DNA of 64,000 nucleotides from Clostridia bacterium (GCA_017462735.1 JAFTQO010000004.1:62001-126000), one strand, 5' to 3'. Counted from the stretch's first letter, positions 26,928 through 36,228 are shown. Numbers and translations: made by a program. Notes: generated from the sequence alone by a model not told the origin.

Positions 26928-27500
26928 TTATTCCGGTTTCGTTTCCAACTTCAAGGGGAAGTCGCCGAGTTTATTGACTTTAAAGCCGTTTTTCTTATAT
27001 TCTTCATAGTCAAAGACTTCCAGTTCGTCGATTGCGAGTTTGTGGAATTCGTAGAAATTCTTCCACCACGTTTGATCGCCGCCAAGTTCGCCGCTGAGGA
27101 AAGCGTCGGCAATATCGCAACCCATAGCAGGCGCTACGTAAAAAGCACCCATCGCGAGTACGTTGACGCCGTTGCCCGTAATCGCACGTCTAGCCGCAGG
27201 CACACTTTCTACCACACCAGCGTGGACGTGAGGACATTTGCTTGCCGCGATGTGGATACCCATACCCGTACCGCAGAACAATAACGCGCGCTCATAGTTC
27301 CCTTCCGAAATTTCTGCGCCTACTCTAAGACCTACACGGTGGAACATTAAATCAGTATCATTGGGATCGCTGTCCTTTTTAACGCCAAGGTCAAGGATCT
27401 TCCAGCCCTTCTTCGTCAAATGTTCTACAACCGCTTCTTTTAAAGGAAAGCCTGCAAAGTCAGCGCCTACTACCAAATATTTATCTTTTACCGTTTTCAT
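26928..27500 (-). CDS. RpiB/LacA/LacB family sugar-phosphate isomerase, divergent active site
   Basis: 190 aa; ordinary RpiB is about 150, so there is a 40-residue C-terminal extension. VVGADFAGFPLK (residues about 10-21) matches the RpiB start GxDHAGxxLK but with Phe for the active-site His. The Cys of LLFCGTGMGIHIAASK is kept. The His of the usual RxHNDxNVL motif is also lost (ITGNGVNVLAMGA here). Aldose-ketose isomerisation of a phosphorylated sugar is the family chemistry, but the substrate is probably not ribose 5-phosphate. Alone between its own promoter and terminator. Confidence 0.8.
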   Translation of the reverse strand: MKTVKDKYLVVGADFAGFPLKEAVVEHLTKKGWKILDLGVKKDSDPNDTDLMFHRVGLRVGAEISEGNYERALLFCGTGMGIHIAASKCPHVHAGVVESVPAARRAITGNGVNVLAMGAFYVAPAMGCDIADAFLSGELGGDQTWWKNFYEFHKLAIDELEVFDYEEYKKNGFKVNKLGDFPLKLETKPE

Positions 27501-27527
27501 AGTTTTTCCTCCCCTATGCTTTTCCTT

Positions 27528-27555
27528 ATTATATCACACCCACGCGAAAAGTCAA
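27528..27555 (-). promoter_or_regulatory. Sigma-A promoter of the RpiB-like gene
   Basis: On the minus strand TTGACT (27550-27555), 16 bp, TATAAT (27528-27533), about 30 bp before the start codon, followed by GGGGAGG as the ribosome site. Confidence 0.82.
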
Positions 27556-27616
27556 GGGGGTTTTACTTTTTTCTCTTTCATTTTTCTCCGCGTTTTTGTA
27601 AAAAAATTACAAAAGA

Positions 27617-27640
27617 AAAAGCCCCTTGAAAGGGACTTTT
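27617..27640 (-). terminator. Terminator of thyA-folA
   Basis: On the minus strand AAAAGTCCC and GGGGCTTTT form a stem with one wobble, followed by TTCTTTTGTAATTTTTT. It begins at the last base of the folA stop codon. Confidence 0.8.
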
Positions 27641-28140
27641 CAAAAGCGTTTCACTCGATTGTTTTTATACGTCGTAAAGCGGAAAGAAAGCCCGTTGTCT
27701 TCTTGCGGCTTGCCGCTGCACTCCAAGGAAAAATCGGGATGGGAATCTAAGTTGGGGAAGAACGCCGTAGCACCGCCGTCAGCCTCCACTTTAGTCACCA
27801 AAATCACTTCGCAATAGGGAAGCAACATTTTGTAGACTTGTTCCCCTCCTATGACGAAAACCTCTTCGTTTTTACGCGCTTTTAACTCTTCCAAGAGCCC
27901 GTCCAAGGTTGGTACTATTTTGCAATCGTCCCGCACCTGGGTACGGGAAAGCACGATATTTTCCCTGTTTTTTAAAGGATTCCCCCCAGGAAAAGAGCGC
28001 AGGGTATTTCCGCCCATTACCACCGTTTTTTGAAGGGTGGTTTGACGGAAAAATTTCATATCGGTAGGCAAGCAAAACAGTAAGTCGTTATCTCTACCGA
28101 TCCCCCAATTTTTATCTACGCAAACAATGGCTTTTATCAT
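27640..28140 (-). CDS. folA: Dihydrofolate reductase
   Basis: 166 aa. MIKAIVCVDKNWGIGRDNDL with LPTDMKFFRQTT carries the NADPH- and folate-binding residues including the active-site Asp; VVMGGNTLRSFP and VFVIGGEQVYKMLLPY are further DHFR signatures. Reduces dihydrofolate to tetrahydrofolate, renewing the cofactor used by thymidylate synthase encoded 9 bp upstream in the same unit. Confidence 0.96.
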   Translation of the reverse strand: MIKAIVCVDKNWGIGRDNDLLFCLPTDMKFFRQTTLQKTVVMGGNTLRSFPGGNPLKNRENIVLSRTQVRDDCKIVPTLDGLLEELKARKNEEVFVIGGEQVYKMLLPYCEVILVTKVEADGGATAFFPNLDSHPDFSLECSGKPQEDNGLSFRFTTYKNNRVKRF

Positions 28141-28149
28141 ATCTTTTCC

Positions 28150-28980
28150 TTAAATGGCAACGGGGATTTTTTGATCGAATTTTTCATATTCGTAATCGAC
28201 GAGTTGGAAGGAATCCACCGTGAAATCGTAGAAATCTTTCACACTTTCGTCCACGATGAGTTTAGGCGCCTTGTGGCGGGGCTTTTGCAACAATTCCTTG
28301 ACCATAGGGATATGCCTATCGTAAATATGCGCGTCGGCGATGACGTGGACAAGTTCCCCCGCTTTCAAACCCGACACTTGCGCGAGCATAATTAAAAGTA
28401 CCGCGTATTGCACCACGTTCCAGTTATTTGCCGTCAGCATATCGTTGGAGCGTTGGTTTAAAATGCCGTTCAGCGTGTCATCGGAAACGTTAAACGTCAT
28501 CGAATAGGCGCAGGGATACAAGTTCATTTCGTGCAAGTCTTGGAAATTGTAAATATTGGTCATAATGCGGCGAGACGCAGGGTTGTTTTTTAAGTCGAAC
28601 AGCACCCTGTCCACTTGGTCGAACTCCCCTTCTTTATATTTATGCTTGACGCCGAGTTGATATCCATAGGCTTTGCCTATCGAGCCGTTTTCATCCGCCC
28701 AACTATCCCAGATATGCGACTTTAAATCGTGGATATTGTTGCTCTTTTTTTGCCAAATCCAAAGCAACTCGTCCACCGCGGAGCGGAACGCCGTGCGACG
28801 CATCGTCATGATGGGAAATTCTTCCTGCAAATTATAGCGATTGACAATCCCGAACTTTTTTACGGTATGGGCGGGCGTGCCGTCCTCCCAGCGAGGACGA
28901 ACGGGCAAATCGGTATCCCAAAAACCGTTCTCGATAATATCCGTCATATTTTGTGCAAAAATATCGTCTGCTCTACTCAT
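28150..28980 (-). CDS. thyA: Thymidylate synthase
   Basis: 276 aa from ATG 28980. In-frame starts farther upstream (to 29067) lie at or before the promoter at 29014-29042, so they are excluded; GGAG stands 9 nt before the chosen ATG. RWEDGTPAHTVKKFG and MTMRRTAF hold the phosphate-binding Arg. The catalytic Cys is in LYPCAYSMTFNV and the Asp/His/Tyr pair in ADAHIYDRH. The motifs PCAY and NNWNV replace the PCH and PFN of E. coli ThyA, a variation I recall as common in Firmicutes. Makes dTMP from dUMP with methylene-tetrahydrofolate. Confidence 0.96.
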   Translation of the reverse strand: MSRADDIFAQNMTDIIENGFWDTDLPVRPRWEDGTPAHTVKKFGIVNRYNLQEEFPIMTMRRTAFRSAVDELLWIWQKKSNNIHDLKSHIWDSWADENGSIGKAYGYQLGVKHKYKEGEFDQVDRVLFDLKNNPASRRIMTNIYNFQDLHEMNLYPCAYSMTFNVSDDTLNGILNQRSNDMLTANNWNVVQYAVLLIMLAQVSGLKAGELVHVIADAHIYDRHIPMVKELLQKPRHKAPKLIVDESVKDFYDFTVDSFQLVDYEYEKFDQKIPVAI

Positions 28981-29013
28981 CTTCCGTGCTCCGTTTTTTA
29001 TATGTTTCGACAT

Positions 29014-29042
29014 ATTATACCACTTTTGGGCACTTTCGTCAA
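29014..29042 (-). promoter_or_regulatory. Sigma-A promoter of thyA-folA
   Basis: On the minus strand TTGACG (29037-29042), 17 bp, TATAAT (29014-29019). Transcription would start near 29007, 27 nt before the thyA ATG. Confidence 0.88.
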
Positions 29043-29140
29043 GAGTTGTGCTCCTTTTTAGGGACATTTTATCAAGGAATTTTTTTGGCGGAAAATTTTG
29101 TCAAAATGCGCTTTTTTTTACAAACTTTTCAGACGAAAGG

Positions 29141-29169
29141 TTGACAAAAGGTAAAAAATTGGGTATTAT
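29141..29169 (+). promoter_or_regulatory. Sigma-A promoter of pgk-tpiA
   Basis: TTGACA (29141-29146), 17 bp, TATTAT (29164-29169), about 40 bp before the pgk ATG. The ribosome site is AAGGAGA. Confidence 0.88.
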
Positions 29170-29210
29170 ATATCTGTACGAAATAAATTTGTAAGGAGAT
29201 TTTCCACTTT

Positions 29211-30527
29211 ATGAACAAGAAAACCGTAAAAGACATTGACGTTAAAGGCAAAAAAGTGCTCGTAAGATGCGACTTTAACGTGCCTATGAAAGACGGCGTG
29301 ATCACCGATGAAAACCGTATCGTCGGCGCTCTGCCCACCATCAAATATTTGATGGAACAAGGCGCAAAAGTTATCCTTTGCTCGCATATGGGCAAGCCCC
29401 ACAACGTTTTCGACGCAAAACTCGAACTTAACAAGAAAGAAAAGGCAAAAATCGCCGCTCTTCCCGAAGCGGAACAAGCCGCTGCTACCGAAGAAGCGCT
29501 TGAAAAAGCAAAGAAAGACGTCAAGAAATTGACGCTTGCGCCCGTGGCGGCAAGACTCAACGAATTGTTGAACGGCAAAGTTACTTTTGCTTGCGACGTC
29601 GTCGGCGAAGACGCAAAAGCAAAAGTTGCCGCTTGTAAAGAAGGGGAATGCGTTTTGCTTGAAAACTTGCGTTTCCACAAAGGCGAAGAAAAGAAAGCGC
29701 CCGAATTTATGGCAGCTCTCGCTTCTTATGCAGAAGCATACGTCAACGACGCGTTCGGTACCGCGCACCGCTCCCACGCTTCTACGGCCGGTATCGTCGA
29801 AGAAGGCCTCGTGAAAACGGCGGCTTGCGGGTTCTTGATCGAAAAGGAACTTTCCGTGATGGCTGACACCCTCGAAAACCCTGAAAGACCTTTCGTGGCT
29901 ATCCTTGGCGGCGCGAAAGTTGCAGACAAACTCAACGTTATCTCCAACTTGCTTGAAAAATGCGACACTCTCGTCATCGGCGGCGGTATGGCATACACCT
30001 TCATTAAGGCGCAAGGCGGCGAAATCGGTACTTCCCTTGTCGACGATGAAAAAATCGAATACTGCAAGGAAATGATGGCGAAAGCAAAAGCGCTCGGCAA
30101 ACAACTTCTGTTGCCCGTAGATACCGTTGCGGCGAAATCCTTCCCCAACCCTATCGACGCGCCTATCGAAACCGCGGTATACCCCACCAACAGTATCCCT
30201 GCGGATATGATGGGTCTCGACATCGGTCCCGAAACGAAGAAAATGTTCGCAGAAGTGGTTGCCAACGCGAAATCGGTCATCTGGAACGGGCCTATGGGCG
30301 TATTTGAAAACCCCATCCTCGCAGAAGGCACGAAGGCGGTTGCGGCGGCGCTTGCAAACGCTTACGGAAAGGCTACCACCATCATCGGCGGCGGCGACAG
30401 CGCGGCGGCAGTACAAGTACTCGGCTACGCAGACAAGATGACCCACATCTCCACGGGTGGCGGCGCGTCCCTTGAACTTTTCGAAGGCAAAGTATTGCCC
30501 GGTATCGCTTGTCTCAACGACAAATAA
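29211..30527 (+). CDS. pgk: Phosphoglycerate kinase
   Basis: 438 aa. [16 protein letters not shown], then the substrate-binding [27 protein letters not shown] and the C-terminal nucleotide-binding GGGDSAAAV with [13 protein letters not shown] are all present. It is about 40 aa longer than typical bacterial Pgk because of a Lys/Glu/Ala-rich insert at residues about 66-110, just after HMGKP. Converts 1,3-bisphosphoglycerate and ADP to 3-phosphoglycerate and ATP. First gene of a glycolytic unit with tpiA 28 bp downstream. Confidence 0.98.
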   Translation: MNKKTVKDIDVKGKKVLVRCDFNVPMKDGVITDENRIVGALPTIKYLMEQGAKVILCSHMGKPHNVFDAKLELNKKEKAKIAALPEAEQAAATEEALEKAKKDVKKLTLAPVAARLNELLNGKVTFACDVVGEDAKAKVAACKEGECVLLENLRFHKGEEKKAPEFMAALASYAEAYVNDAFGTAHRSHASTAGIVEEGLVKTAACGFLIEKELSVMADTLENPERPFVAILGGAKVADKLNVISNLLEKCDTLVIGGGMAYTFIKAQGGEIGTSLVDDEKIEYCKEMMAKAKALGKQLLLPVDTVAAKSFPNPIDAPIETAVYPTNSIPADMMGLDIGPETKKMFAEVVANAKSVIWNGPMGVFENPILAEGTKAVAAALANAYGKATTIIGGGDSAAAVQVLGYADKMTHISTGGGASLELFEGKVLPGIACLNDK

Positions 30528-30555
30528 TTTTTACAAAAATTTTAGGAGAAATATC

Positions 30556-31302
30556 ATGAGAAAACCTATCATTGCTGGTAACTGGAAAATGAATAATACG
30601 GCTAGCGAAGGCGTAGCGCTCGTCAACGCAATCGCTCCCCTTGTAAAAGACGCTAACTGCGACGTAGTCGTTTGCGTACCCGCTATCGACATCCCCGCCG
30701 TAAGCGAAGCGCTCAAAGGCACCAACATCGGCCTCGGCGCTGAAAACGTACACTTCGCAGAAAAAGGCGCTTACACGGGCGAAATTTCCGCCGCTATGCT
30801 CCTTGAATACGGCGTTCAATACGTCATCATCGGTCACAGCGAACGCCGTCAATATTTCGGCGAAACGGACGAAACCGTCAACAAGCGCACCCTCACCGCT
30901 TTGAAAGCGGGGCTTACCCCTATCGTTTGCGTGGGCGAATCCCTCGAAGAAAGAGAAACGGGCAAGACGGAAGCCGTCCTTGAAAAGCAAATCAAAGAAG
31001 GGCTTGCAGGCGTGGAAGATTTGACGAAAGTGGTTATCGCTTACGAACCCGTTTGGGCTATCGGTACGGGCAAAACCGCAACGGCTGCACAAGCCAACGA
31101 AACGATTGGTTTCATTAGAAAAACGCTTGGCGAAATGTTCTGCCCTGGTTGCGCGGCGGCAACCCGTATTCAATACGGCGGCAGCATGAACGCTGGCAAC
31201 TGCAAAGAACTTATGGCTATGGAAGAAATCGACGGCGGTCTTATCGGCGGCGCTTCCTTGAAAGCAAACGACTTTGCAACCATCGTCAACTTTGACAAAT
31301 AA
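30556..31302 (+). CDS. tpiA: Triosephosphate isomerase
   Basis: 248 aa from ATG 30556, preceded by AGGAGA; an in-frame extension into pgk has no ribosome site. RKPIIAGNWKMNN carries the catalytic Lys; IIGHSERR the His; AYEPVWAIGTGKTA the Glu and flexible loop 6; YGGSMNAGN and GGLIGGASL the phosphate site. Interconverts dihydroxyacetone phosphate and glyceraldehyde 3-phosphate. Confidence 0.98.
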   Translation: MRKPIIAGNWKMNNTASEGVALVNAIAPLVKDANCDVVVCVPAIDIPAVSEALKGTNIGLGAENVHFAEKGAYTGEISAAMLLEYGVQYVIIGHSERRQYFGETDETVNKRTLTALKAGLTPIVCVGESLEERETGKTEAVLEKQIKEGLAGVEDLTKVVIAYEPVWAIGTGKTATAAQANETIGFIRKTLGEMFCPGCAAATRIQYGGSMNAGNCKELMAMEEIDGGLIGGASLKANDFATIVNFDK

Positions 31303-31319
31303 TCGTTAAACGTAGACAC

Positions 31320-31365
31320 GGGGGCGGGAAAATGCGGTTAAACGCGACCCTGCCCCCTACTTTTT
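31320..31365 (+). terminator. Probable terminator after tpiA
   Basis: GGGGGC-GGG (31320-31328) pairs with CCC-T-GCCCCC (31348-31357) around a 19-nt loop, followed by TACTTTTT. Read-through into gpmI is possible. Confidence 0.65.
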
Positions 31366-31399
31366 GAATTTTCGCAGGGCAAAACGCCCGCAACTTATA

Positions 31400-31512
31400 G
31401 CATATAAAGGCGCGGAGATGCAAGCAAGACAAGGCGCGTGAGTACCGACGACGAGAACGTACTAGATGGTACACGAGCAAGGCGGCACGGAGCGCAACGC
31501 AGTATTGCGAAG
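31400..31512. repeat. Intergenic palindromic repeat, copy B
   Basis: Fills the tpiA-gpmI gap. Key blocks: GGAGATGCAAGCAAGACAAGGCG (split here at 31413-31424 and 31425-31435), a centre ACGTAC/TAGATG/GTACACG (31458-31474), and GCGCAACGCAGTATTGCGAAG (31492-31512 region). It shares blocks with copies at 26681-26810 and 55331-55554 and ends 25 bp before the gpmI start. Confidence 0.65.
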
Positions 31513-31537
31513 TATATACGTGGCTTATGGAGTAAAT

Positions 31538-33109
31538 ATGAAAAAACCTTATGCAATTATTATTATGGATGGTTATGGGATCAACCCCAACCAAAACGGA
31601 AACGCCATCTTTACCGACGGCAGTAAATACGTAAACCAACTTATGAAGGAATACCCTTCTGCCCAACTTGGCGCAAGCGGTATGTCTGTAGGACTTCCCG
31701 ACGGACAAATGGGCAACAGCGAAGTTGGACATCTCAACATCGGCGCAGGACGTATCGTCTATCAAGACCTCACGAAAATCACCAAGGATATCCGCAACGG
31801 CGAATTCTTTAAAAACGAAGAATTGCTCAAAGCCATGCATGACGCCAAGAAAAAGGGCAAAAAACTGCACCTTTTCGGTCTGGTCTCGACGGGCGGCGTA
31901 CACAGCCACACCGAGCACCTCTACGCCTTGGTAGAAATGGCGAAAAAAGAAGGGCTTGACAACGTCTACGTACACGCCTTTACGGACGGACGAGACGTCG
32001 CCCCCACCTCCGGTGCCGATTTCCTTGCCGAACTGCAAGCAAAGATGGACGAACTTGCCTTTGGTAAAATCGCCTCCGTCTGCGGCAGATACTATGCAAT
32101 GGACAGAGACAACAACTGGGATAGAGAAGAAAAAGCGTACGACATGCTAACGCTGGGTACCGGCGTACAATTTGAAGGGAGCGCGGCAGACGTGGCGAAA
32201 GCCTCCTATGCAAACGGCGTCACCGACGAATTTATCCTGCCCACCAACCTGACGAAAGACGGTAAACCCGTGGCGCTTATCGAAAAGGAAGACAGCATCA
32301 TCTTCTTCAACTTCCGTCCTGACAGAGCCAGACAAATCTCCCGCGTATTTTCGCAAGAGACTTTCCCGTTCGTCGACAAAAAGACGGGCGAAACGCTGGG
32401 CTTTGAGAGAAAAACGGGATTCCTCAACCCTACTTTTGTAGGGTTTGCCGTGTACGATTCCTCCTTTGAAAAGGTAGGTGTCGCTTTCCCTCCCGATGAA
32501 ATCACCAATACCCTGCCTCAATATTTGTCCGCTTTGGGTAAAAAGCAACTGCATATCGCAGAGACGGAAAAGTACGCGCACGTAACCTTCTTCTTTAACG
32601 CAAAATTAGAAGCGCCTGTCGAAGGGGAAACACGTATCGTCATCCCTTCCCCGAAGGTAGCGACATACGACTTGCAACCTGAAATGAGCGCTTATCCCGT
32701 CACCGAAAAAGTTCTTGAAGAACTTGACACAGGCGCATACGACGTCGTCATTCTCAACTATGCAAACTGCGATATGGTCGGGCATACGGGCATTATGGAA
32801 GCCGCAGTCAAAGCGGTACACACCGTAGACGAATGCGTGAAGAAAGTCACCGACAAAATCCTCGCTATGGGCGGAAGCGCCCTTGTTACCGCCGACCACG
32901 GCAACGCCGATCAAATGGTCGCGGAAGACGGCGTAGGCGCATTTACCCAACACACCACCAATCCCGTTCCCGTCATCCTCGTTTCGGGCGAGTATAAAAA
33001 CGCGACATTGCGCGACGACGGGGTGCTTGCAGACCTTGCGCCCACCTTACTTGATATGATGAAGATTGAAAAACCCGTAGAAATGACGGGGGCAAGCCTC
33101 ATCAAGTAA
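31538..33109 (+). CDS. gpmI: 2,3-bisphosphoglycerate-independent phosphoglycerate mutase
   Basis: 523 aa from ATG 31538 behind GGAG; earlier in-frame starts fall inside the repeat. IIMDGYGINP gives the first metal Asp; MGNSEVGHLNIGAG holds the phospho-acceptor Ser; HAFTDGRD and NFRPDRARQ are substrate-site motifs; YANCDMVGHTG and TADHGNADQM complete the two manganese sites. Interconverts 3- and 2-phosphoglycerate, following the Pgk and TpiA steps encoded upstream. Confidence 0.97.
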   Translation: MKKPYAIIIMDGYGINPNQNGNAIFTDGSKYVNQLMKEYPSAQLGASGMSVGLPDGQMGNSEVGHLNIGAGRIVYQDLTKITKDIRNGEFFKNEELLKAMHDAKKKGKKLHLFGLVSTGGVHSHTEHLYALVEMAKKEGLDNVYVHAFTDGRDVAPTSGADFLAELQAKMDELAFGKIASVCGRYYAMDRDNNWDREEKAYDMLTLGTGVQFEGSAADVAKASYANGVTDEFILPTNLTKDGKPVALIEKEDSIIFFNFRPDRARQISRVFSQETFPFVDKKTGETLGFERKTGFLNPTFVGFAVYDSSFEKVGVAFPPDEITNTLPQYLSALGKKQLHIAETEKYAHVTFFFNAKLEAPVEGETRIVIPSPKVATYDLQPEMSAYPVTEKVLEELDTGAYDVVILNYANCDMVGHTGIMEAAVKAVHTVDECVKKVTDKILAMGGSALVTADHGNADQMVAEDGVGAFTQHTTNPVPVILVSGEYKNATLRDDGVLADLAPTLLDMMKIEKPVEMTGASLIK

Positions 33110-33118
33110 TCTATCTAA

Positions 33119-33150
33119 AAAGCGTCCGCAGTCAGGCGGACGCTTTACTT
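33119..33150 (+). terminator. Rho-independent terminator of gpmI
   Basis: AAAGCGTCCGC (33119-33129) and GCGGACGCTTT (33136-33146), an 11-bp perfect stem, followed by ACTTTTCC. Confidence 0.85.
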
Positions 33151-33197
33151 TTCCGTCTATCAAAACGCATTTTTTTCAAAAAAACGCAAAAAATCAG

Positions 33198-33226
33198 TTG
33201 CGATATTCTTTCAAGTATGGTATAAT
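33198..33226 (+). promoter_or_regulatory. Sigma-A promoter of secG-rnr-smpB
   Basis: TTGCGA (33198-33203), 17 bp, TATAAT (33221-33226), 65 bp before the secG ATG. Confidence 0.8.
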
Positions 33227-33291
33227 CAGTAAGTATTTGAGCGCAAATAGTTACTTTGCGAAAATTTTTCAAGAAAAAGGACACACTAATT

Positions 33292-33609
33292 ATGTTGAAC
33301 TTTGCAAACTTATTGGCTGAGGCTATTGACAGCGATCTTATCACATTGCGTAATACGCTGAGTGCTATTATGATTATTTTGATGGCAGTCGCTGCACTCG
33401 TCTCCATCGTTTTGGTTTTGTTGCAACCCGCCAACTCGTCTGGGATTGACGCTTTGGGCGGCTCCAGCGAGACCTTCTTCGGCAAGAACAAAGGAAAATC
33501 GATTGAAGCAAAAATGAAGACGTGGACGATTATTTGCCTGATTGTTTTGGCAGTATTATCCATTGCTTTCTTTGTATTGCAAATCGATGCCATTTGGGTA
33601 AGCGCATAA
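33292..33609 (+). CDS. secG: Protein translocase subunit SecG
   Basis: 105 aa from ATG 33292 (AAGGA upstream); an in-frame TTG 12 codons earlier is less likely. Two membrane helices (about residues 22-45 and 78-98) flank the SecG signature VLLQPANSSGIDALGGSSET and FFGKN. Part of the SecYEG channel. The order secG-rnr-smpB is a widely conserved Firmicutes cluster. Confidence 0.95.
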   Translation: MLNFANLLAEAIDSDLITLRNTLSAIMIILMAVAALVSIVLVLLQPANSSGIDALGGSSETFFGKNKGKSIEAKMKTWTIICLIVLAVLSIAFFVLQIDAIWVSA

Positions 33610-33622
33610 AAATCGAACGTTG

Positions 33623-33651
33623 GGCGGCTTGACTGATAAGCCGCCTTTTTT
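33623..33651 (+). terminator. Attenuating terminator between secG and rnr
   Basis: GGCGGCTT (33623-33630) and AAGCCGCC (33638-33645) followed by TTTTTT. It lies 20 bp before the rnr start, so rnr needs read-through or its own start of transcription. Confidence 0.8.
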
Positions 33652-33671
33652 ATTCTCTTTAAGGACACAAT

Positions 33672-35768
33672 ATGAGCAGACAGAAATTGTTACAACTTTT
33701 CACCGACGGGGCTCTTCCCCCTTCTACCTTGCAAAGCGTTGCGAAGTTTTTAGGCGCGTCCCCACAGGATAAAAAGAAACTACTTGCCCTCTTGGAAGAA
33801 CTTTGCGAAGACGGACTGCTTGTACAATCGACAAAAGGAAAATACGGCACGCCCGAACAACTCGGCCTTATCAAAGGCAGACTGGTCGGCAACGAACGCG
33901 GATTCGCCTTTTTAGTACCCGACAAAAAAACGGAGGGAGAAAAGGATTTTTTTATCCCTCATAGGAACTTGCACGGAGCAATGCATCAAGACCTGGTGCT
34001 GGCAAATCGCATAGAAGGAGACGAGGCGGAAGTTTTTAAAATACTCGAAAGGGGCTACACCACCATCGTCGGGACCTTTTATAAAGATAGGCGCTCTGGC
34101 ATCCTTGTCCCCGACGAAAAGAAATATTTCTCCGATATCTTTATCCCTTGGCACACTTGTCTTCACGTTAAAAACGGCGTAAAAGCCGTCGTCCGCATCA
34201 CCGACTATCCGCAAGGCAAAGCCCCTGGCGGCACTATCGTCGAAGTGCTGGGCGACGCAGACGATTTCTTCGCAGAAGAATCGTCCATAATCCGCTCTTT
34301 TAACTTAAAAGAGGAATTCCCTGCCCACGTAGAAAAGGAGGCGGAAAAAGCCGAAAAACGGGGAATTACAGCGCAAGATCTAGTCAACCGAAGAGATTTT
34401 CGCGAGGAACTTATCGTCACGATTGACGGCGAGGATACGCGAGATATCGACGACGCCATTTCCTTGCGCAAAGAGGGCGAAAATTATCTGTTAGGGGTGC
34501 ATATCGCCGACGTTAGCCATTACGTTGCCAGACTTTCCCCGCTAGATAAAGAAGCCTACGAAAGAGGCACCAGCGTCTATTTTCCCGACAGAGTGTTACC
34601 TATGCTTCCCAAAGCCTTATCCAACGGCATTTGCTCGCTGAACGAAGGAGAAGATAGGCTGACCTTATCCTGTCTGATGACCGTCAATAAAAAAGGGATC
34701 GTCACAAAAAGAGAAATCGTGCCGGGGATTATTCGCTCTAAACACAAAATGACGTATACGCAAATCAGCCGCATTTTGGAAGGAGACGAAGAGACAACCA
34801 ACGCGTACGCTGACGTCAAGGATAGCGTATTCCTCTTTGCGGAACTGACCAAAATTTTGCAGGAAATGCGAAGAAAAAAAGGCAACGTCGTGTTGGAAGT
34901 CAAAGAAGCAAAAATCTTATTCGACGGCGAAACCATCACTATCCCCGACTACGAACGCCCCTTCTCTTATCAAATCATCGAAGCGTTTATGGTGCTTGCC
35001 AACGAAACGGTGGCAGAATATATGCAAGATTTAGAGGCGCCGTTTATCTATCGTATTCACGAAAAACCGAGCGCCGAAAAAGCAAGCGACTTCCAAGCCT
35101 TTGCCTCAACGTTAGGGTTGAAAGCGCCTTTCAACGCCGAGGACGTGAAACCGTACGATTATCAAAAACTGCTTCTTTCCGCCGAAAACTTACCCGTCTA
35201 TCCAGTCCTTAACCGCGTGATGCTTAGAAGTATGCAAAAAGCACGTTACAGCGAAGAAAACATCGGGCACTTTGGGCTTGCCAGCAAGTGCTATTGTCAC
35301 TTCACTTCCCCGATTAGACGCTACCCTGACCTTTGCATACACCGTATTATCAAAGAAATCATAGGGGGCAGGTATGAGAACATCCATAGTTTATATGGGG
35401 ATTTTGTACGCGACGCCGCCGACAGGTCGTCCATGACGGAGCGAAACGCCGCCGAAGCGGAACGGGAGGTCGACGCCCTTTATACCACTATGTATATGAG
35501 CGAAAACATCGGCAAAATTTACGACGCCGTCGTCTCAGGCGTTACTTCTTTCGGCGTTTTTGCCGAACTGAAAAACACCGTCGAAGGGTTAATCCCCGTA
35601 GAGACCTTGAAAGGAGAATTTGAGTGCATCCCCGAAAAGTTTACCTTGAAAGGGGAAAAACAATCCTTTACGATTGGCGACGAAATCAGGGTGCGGGTTG
35701 AAGACGTCGATTTTGAGCGCAGACGCACCGTCTTTGCCTTCTTAGGCAAAAAGGAGGACAGGGTATGA
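33672..35768 (+). CDS. rnr: Ribonuclease R
   Basis: 698 aa. Order: N-terminal winged helix (about 1-60), cold-shock domains (about 65-220), the RNB catalytic domain with the metal-binding GEDTRDIDDAISL near residue 255 and YCHFTSPIRRYPDL near 540, and a C-terminal S1 domain (about 620-695). Processive 3'-5' exoribonuclease that degrades structured RNA and, with SmpB-tmRNA, mRNA from stalled ribosomes. Its stop overlaps the smpB start by four bases. Confidence 0.97.
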   Translation: MSRQKLLQLFTDGALPPSTLQSVAKFLGASPQDKKKLLALLEELCEDGLLVQSTKGKYGTPEQLGLIKGRLVGNERGFAFLVPDKKTEGEKDFFIPHRNLHGAMHQDLVLANRIEGDEAEVFKILERGYTTIVGTFYKDRRSGILVPDEKKYFSDIFIPWHTCLHVKNGVKAVVRITDYPQGKAPGGTIVEVLGDADDFFAEESSIIRSFNLKEEFPAHVEKEAEKAEKRGITAQDLVNRRDFREELIVTIDGEDTRDIDDAISLRKEGENYLLGVHIADVSHYVARLSPLDKEAYERGTSVYFPDRVLPMLPKALSNGICSLNEGEDRLTLSCLMTVNKKGIVTKREIVPGIIRSKHKMTYTQISRILEGDEETTNAYADVKDSVFLFAELTKILQEMRRKKGNVVLEVKEAKILFDGETITIPDYERPFSYQIIEAFMVLANETVAEYMQDLEAPFIYRIHEKPSAEKASDFQAFASTLGLKAPFNAEDVKPYDYQKLLLSAENLPVYPVLNRVMLRSMQKARYSEENIGHFGLASKCYCHFTSPIRRYPDLCIHRIIKEIIGGRYENIHSLYGDFVRDAADRSSMTERNAAEAEREVDALYTTMYMSENIGKIYDAVVSGVTSFGVFAELKNTVEGLIPVETLKGEFECIPEKFTLKGEKQSFTIGDEIRVRVEDVDFERRRTVFAFLGKKEDRV

Positions 35769-36217
35769 AAATTGTCGCAGTCAACAAAAGCGCCTCTTTT
35801 GAATACTTCATCGAAGAAAAATACGAAGCGGGCATCGTCTTGACGGGAGATGAAATCAAGTCGGTACGCGCAGGCGCCGTCAATATGAACGATTGCTTTT
35901 GCTTTATCCGCGGCAATATCGTCTCCGTGAAAAATATGCACATCGCCCGCTACAACAAAGCGGATATTATGAGCGATAAGGATACGCGAAAAGACAGACG
36001 ACTTTTACTGCACAAAAGCGAAATCGCCAAAATTGCCGGCAAAATCAACAGGCAAGGTTACACCTTAGTACCCTTAAAACTGTATTTTAAAGACTCGCTA
36101 GTCAAAATGGAAATCGCCCTTTGCCGCGGTAAACATACCTACGACAAAAAACAAACGATTGCCGAAAGGGACGTCAAACGCGCCGTAGACAGAGATATTA
36201 AACAGGCAGGATTTTAA
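35765..36217 (+). CDS. smpB: SsrA-binding protein SmpB
   Basis: 150 aa. AVNKSASFEYFIEEKYEAGI, VLTGDEIKSVRAG and LLLHKSEI are the conserved RNA-binding core; the C-terminal tail with GKHTYDKKQ and RDVKRAVDRDIK is present. Works with tmRNA to rescue stalled ribosomes. ATGA overlap with rnr. The tmRNA gene, often near smpB, is not in this neighbourhood. Confidence 0.97.
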   Translation: MKIVAVNKSASFEYFIEEKYEAGIVLTGDEIKSVRAGAVNMNDCFCFIRGNIVSVKNMHIARYNKADIMSDKDTRKDRRLLLHKSEIAKIAGKINRQGYTLVPLKLYFKDSLVKMEIALCRGKHTYDKKQTIAERDVKRAVDRDIKQAGF

Positions 36218-36228
36218 TTTATAAACGC

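Noticed and set aside
29166..30446. 426-codon minus-strand frame opposite pgk
   Set aside because: Antisense shadow of a certain gene; no ribosome site, low-complexity Phe/Cys/Arg-rich translation.
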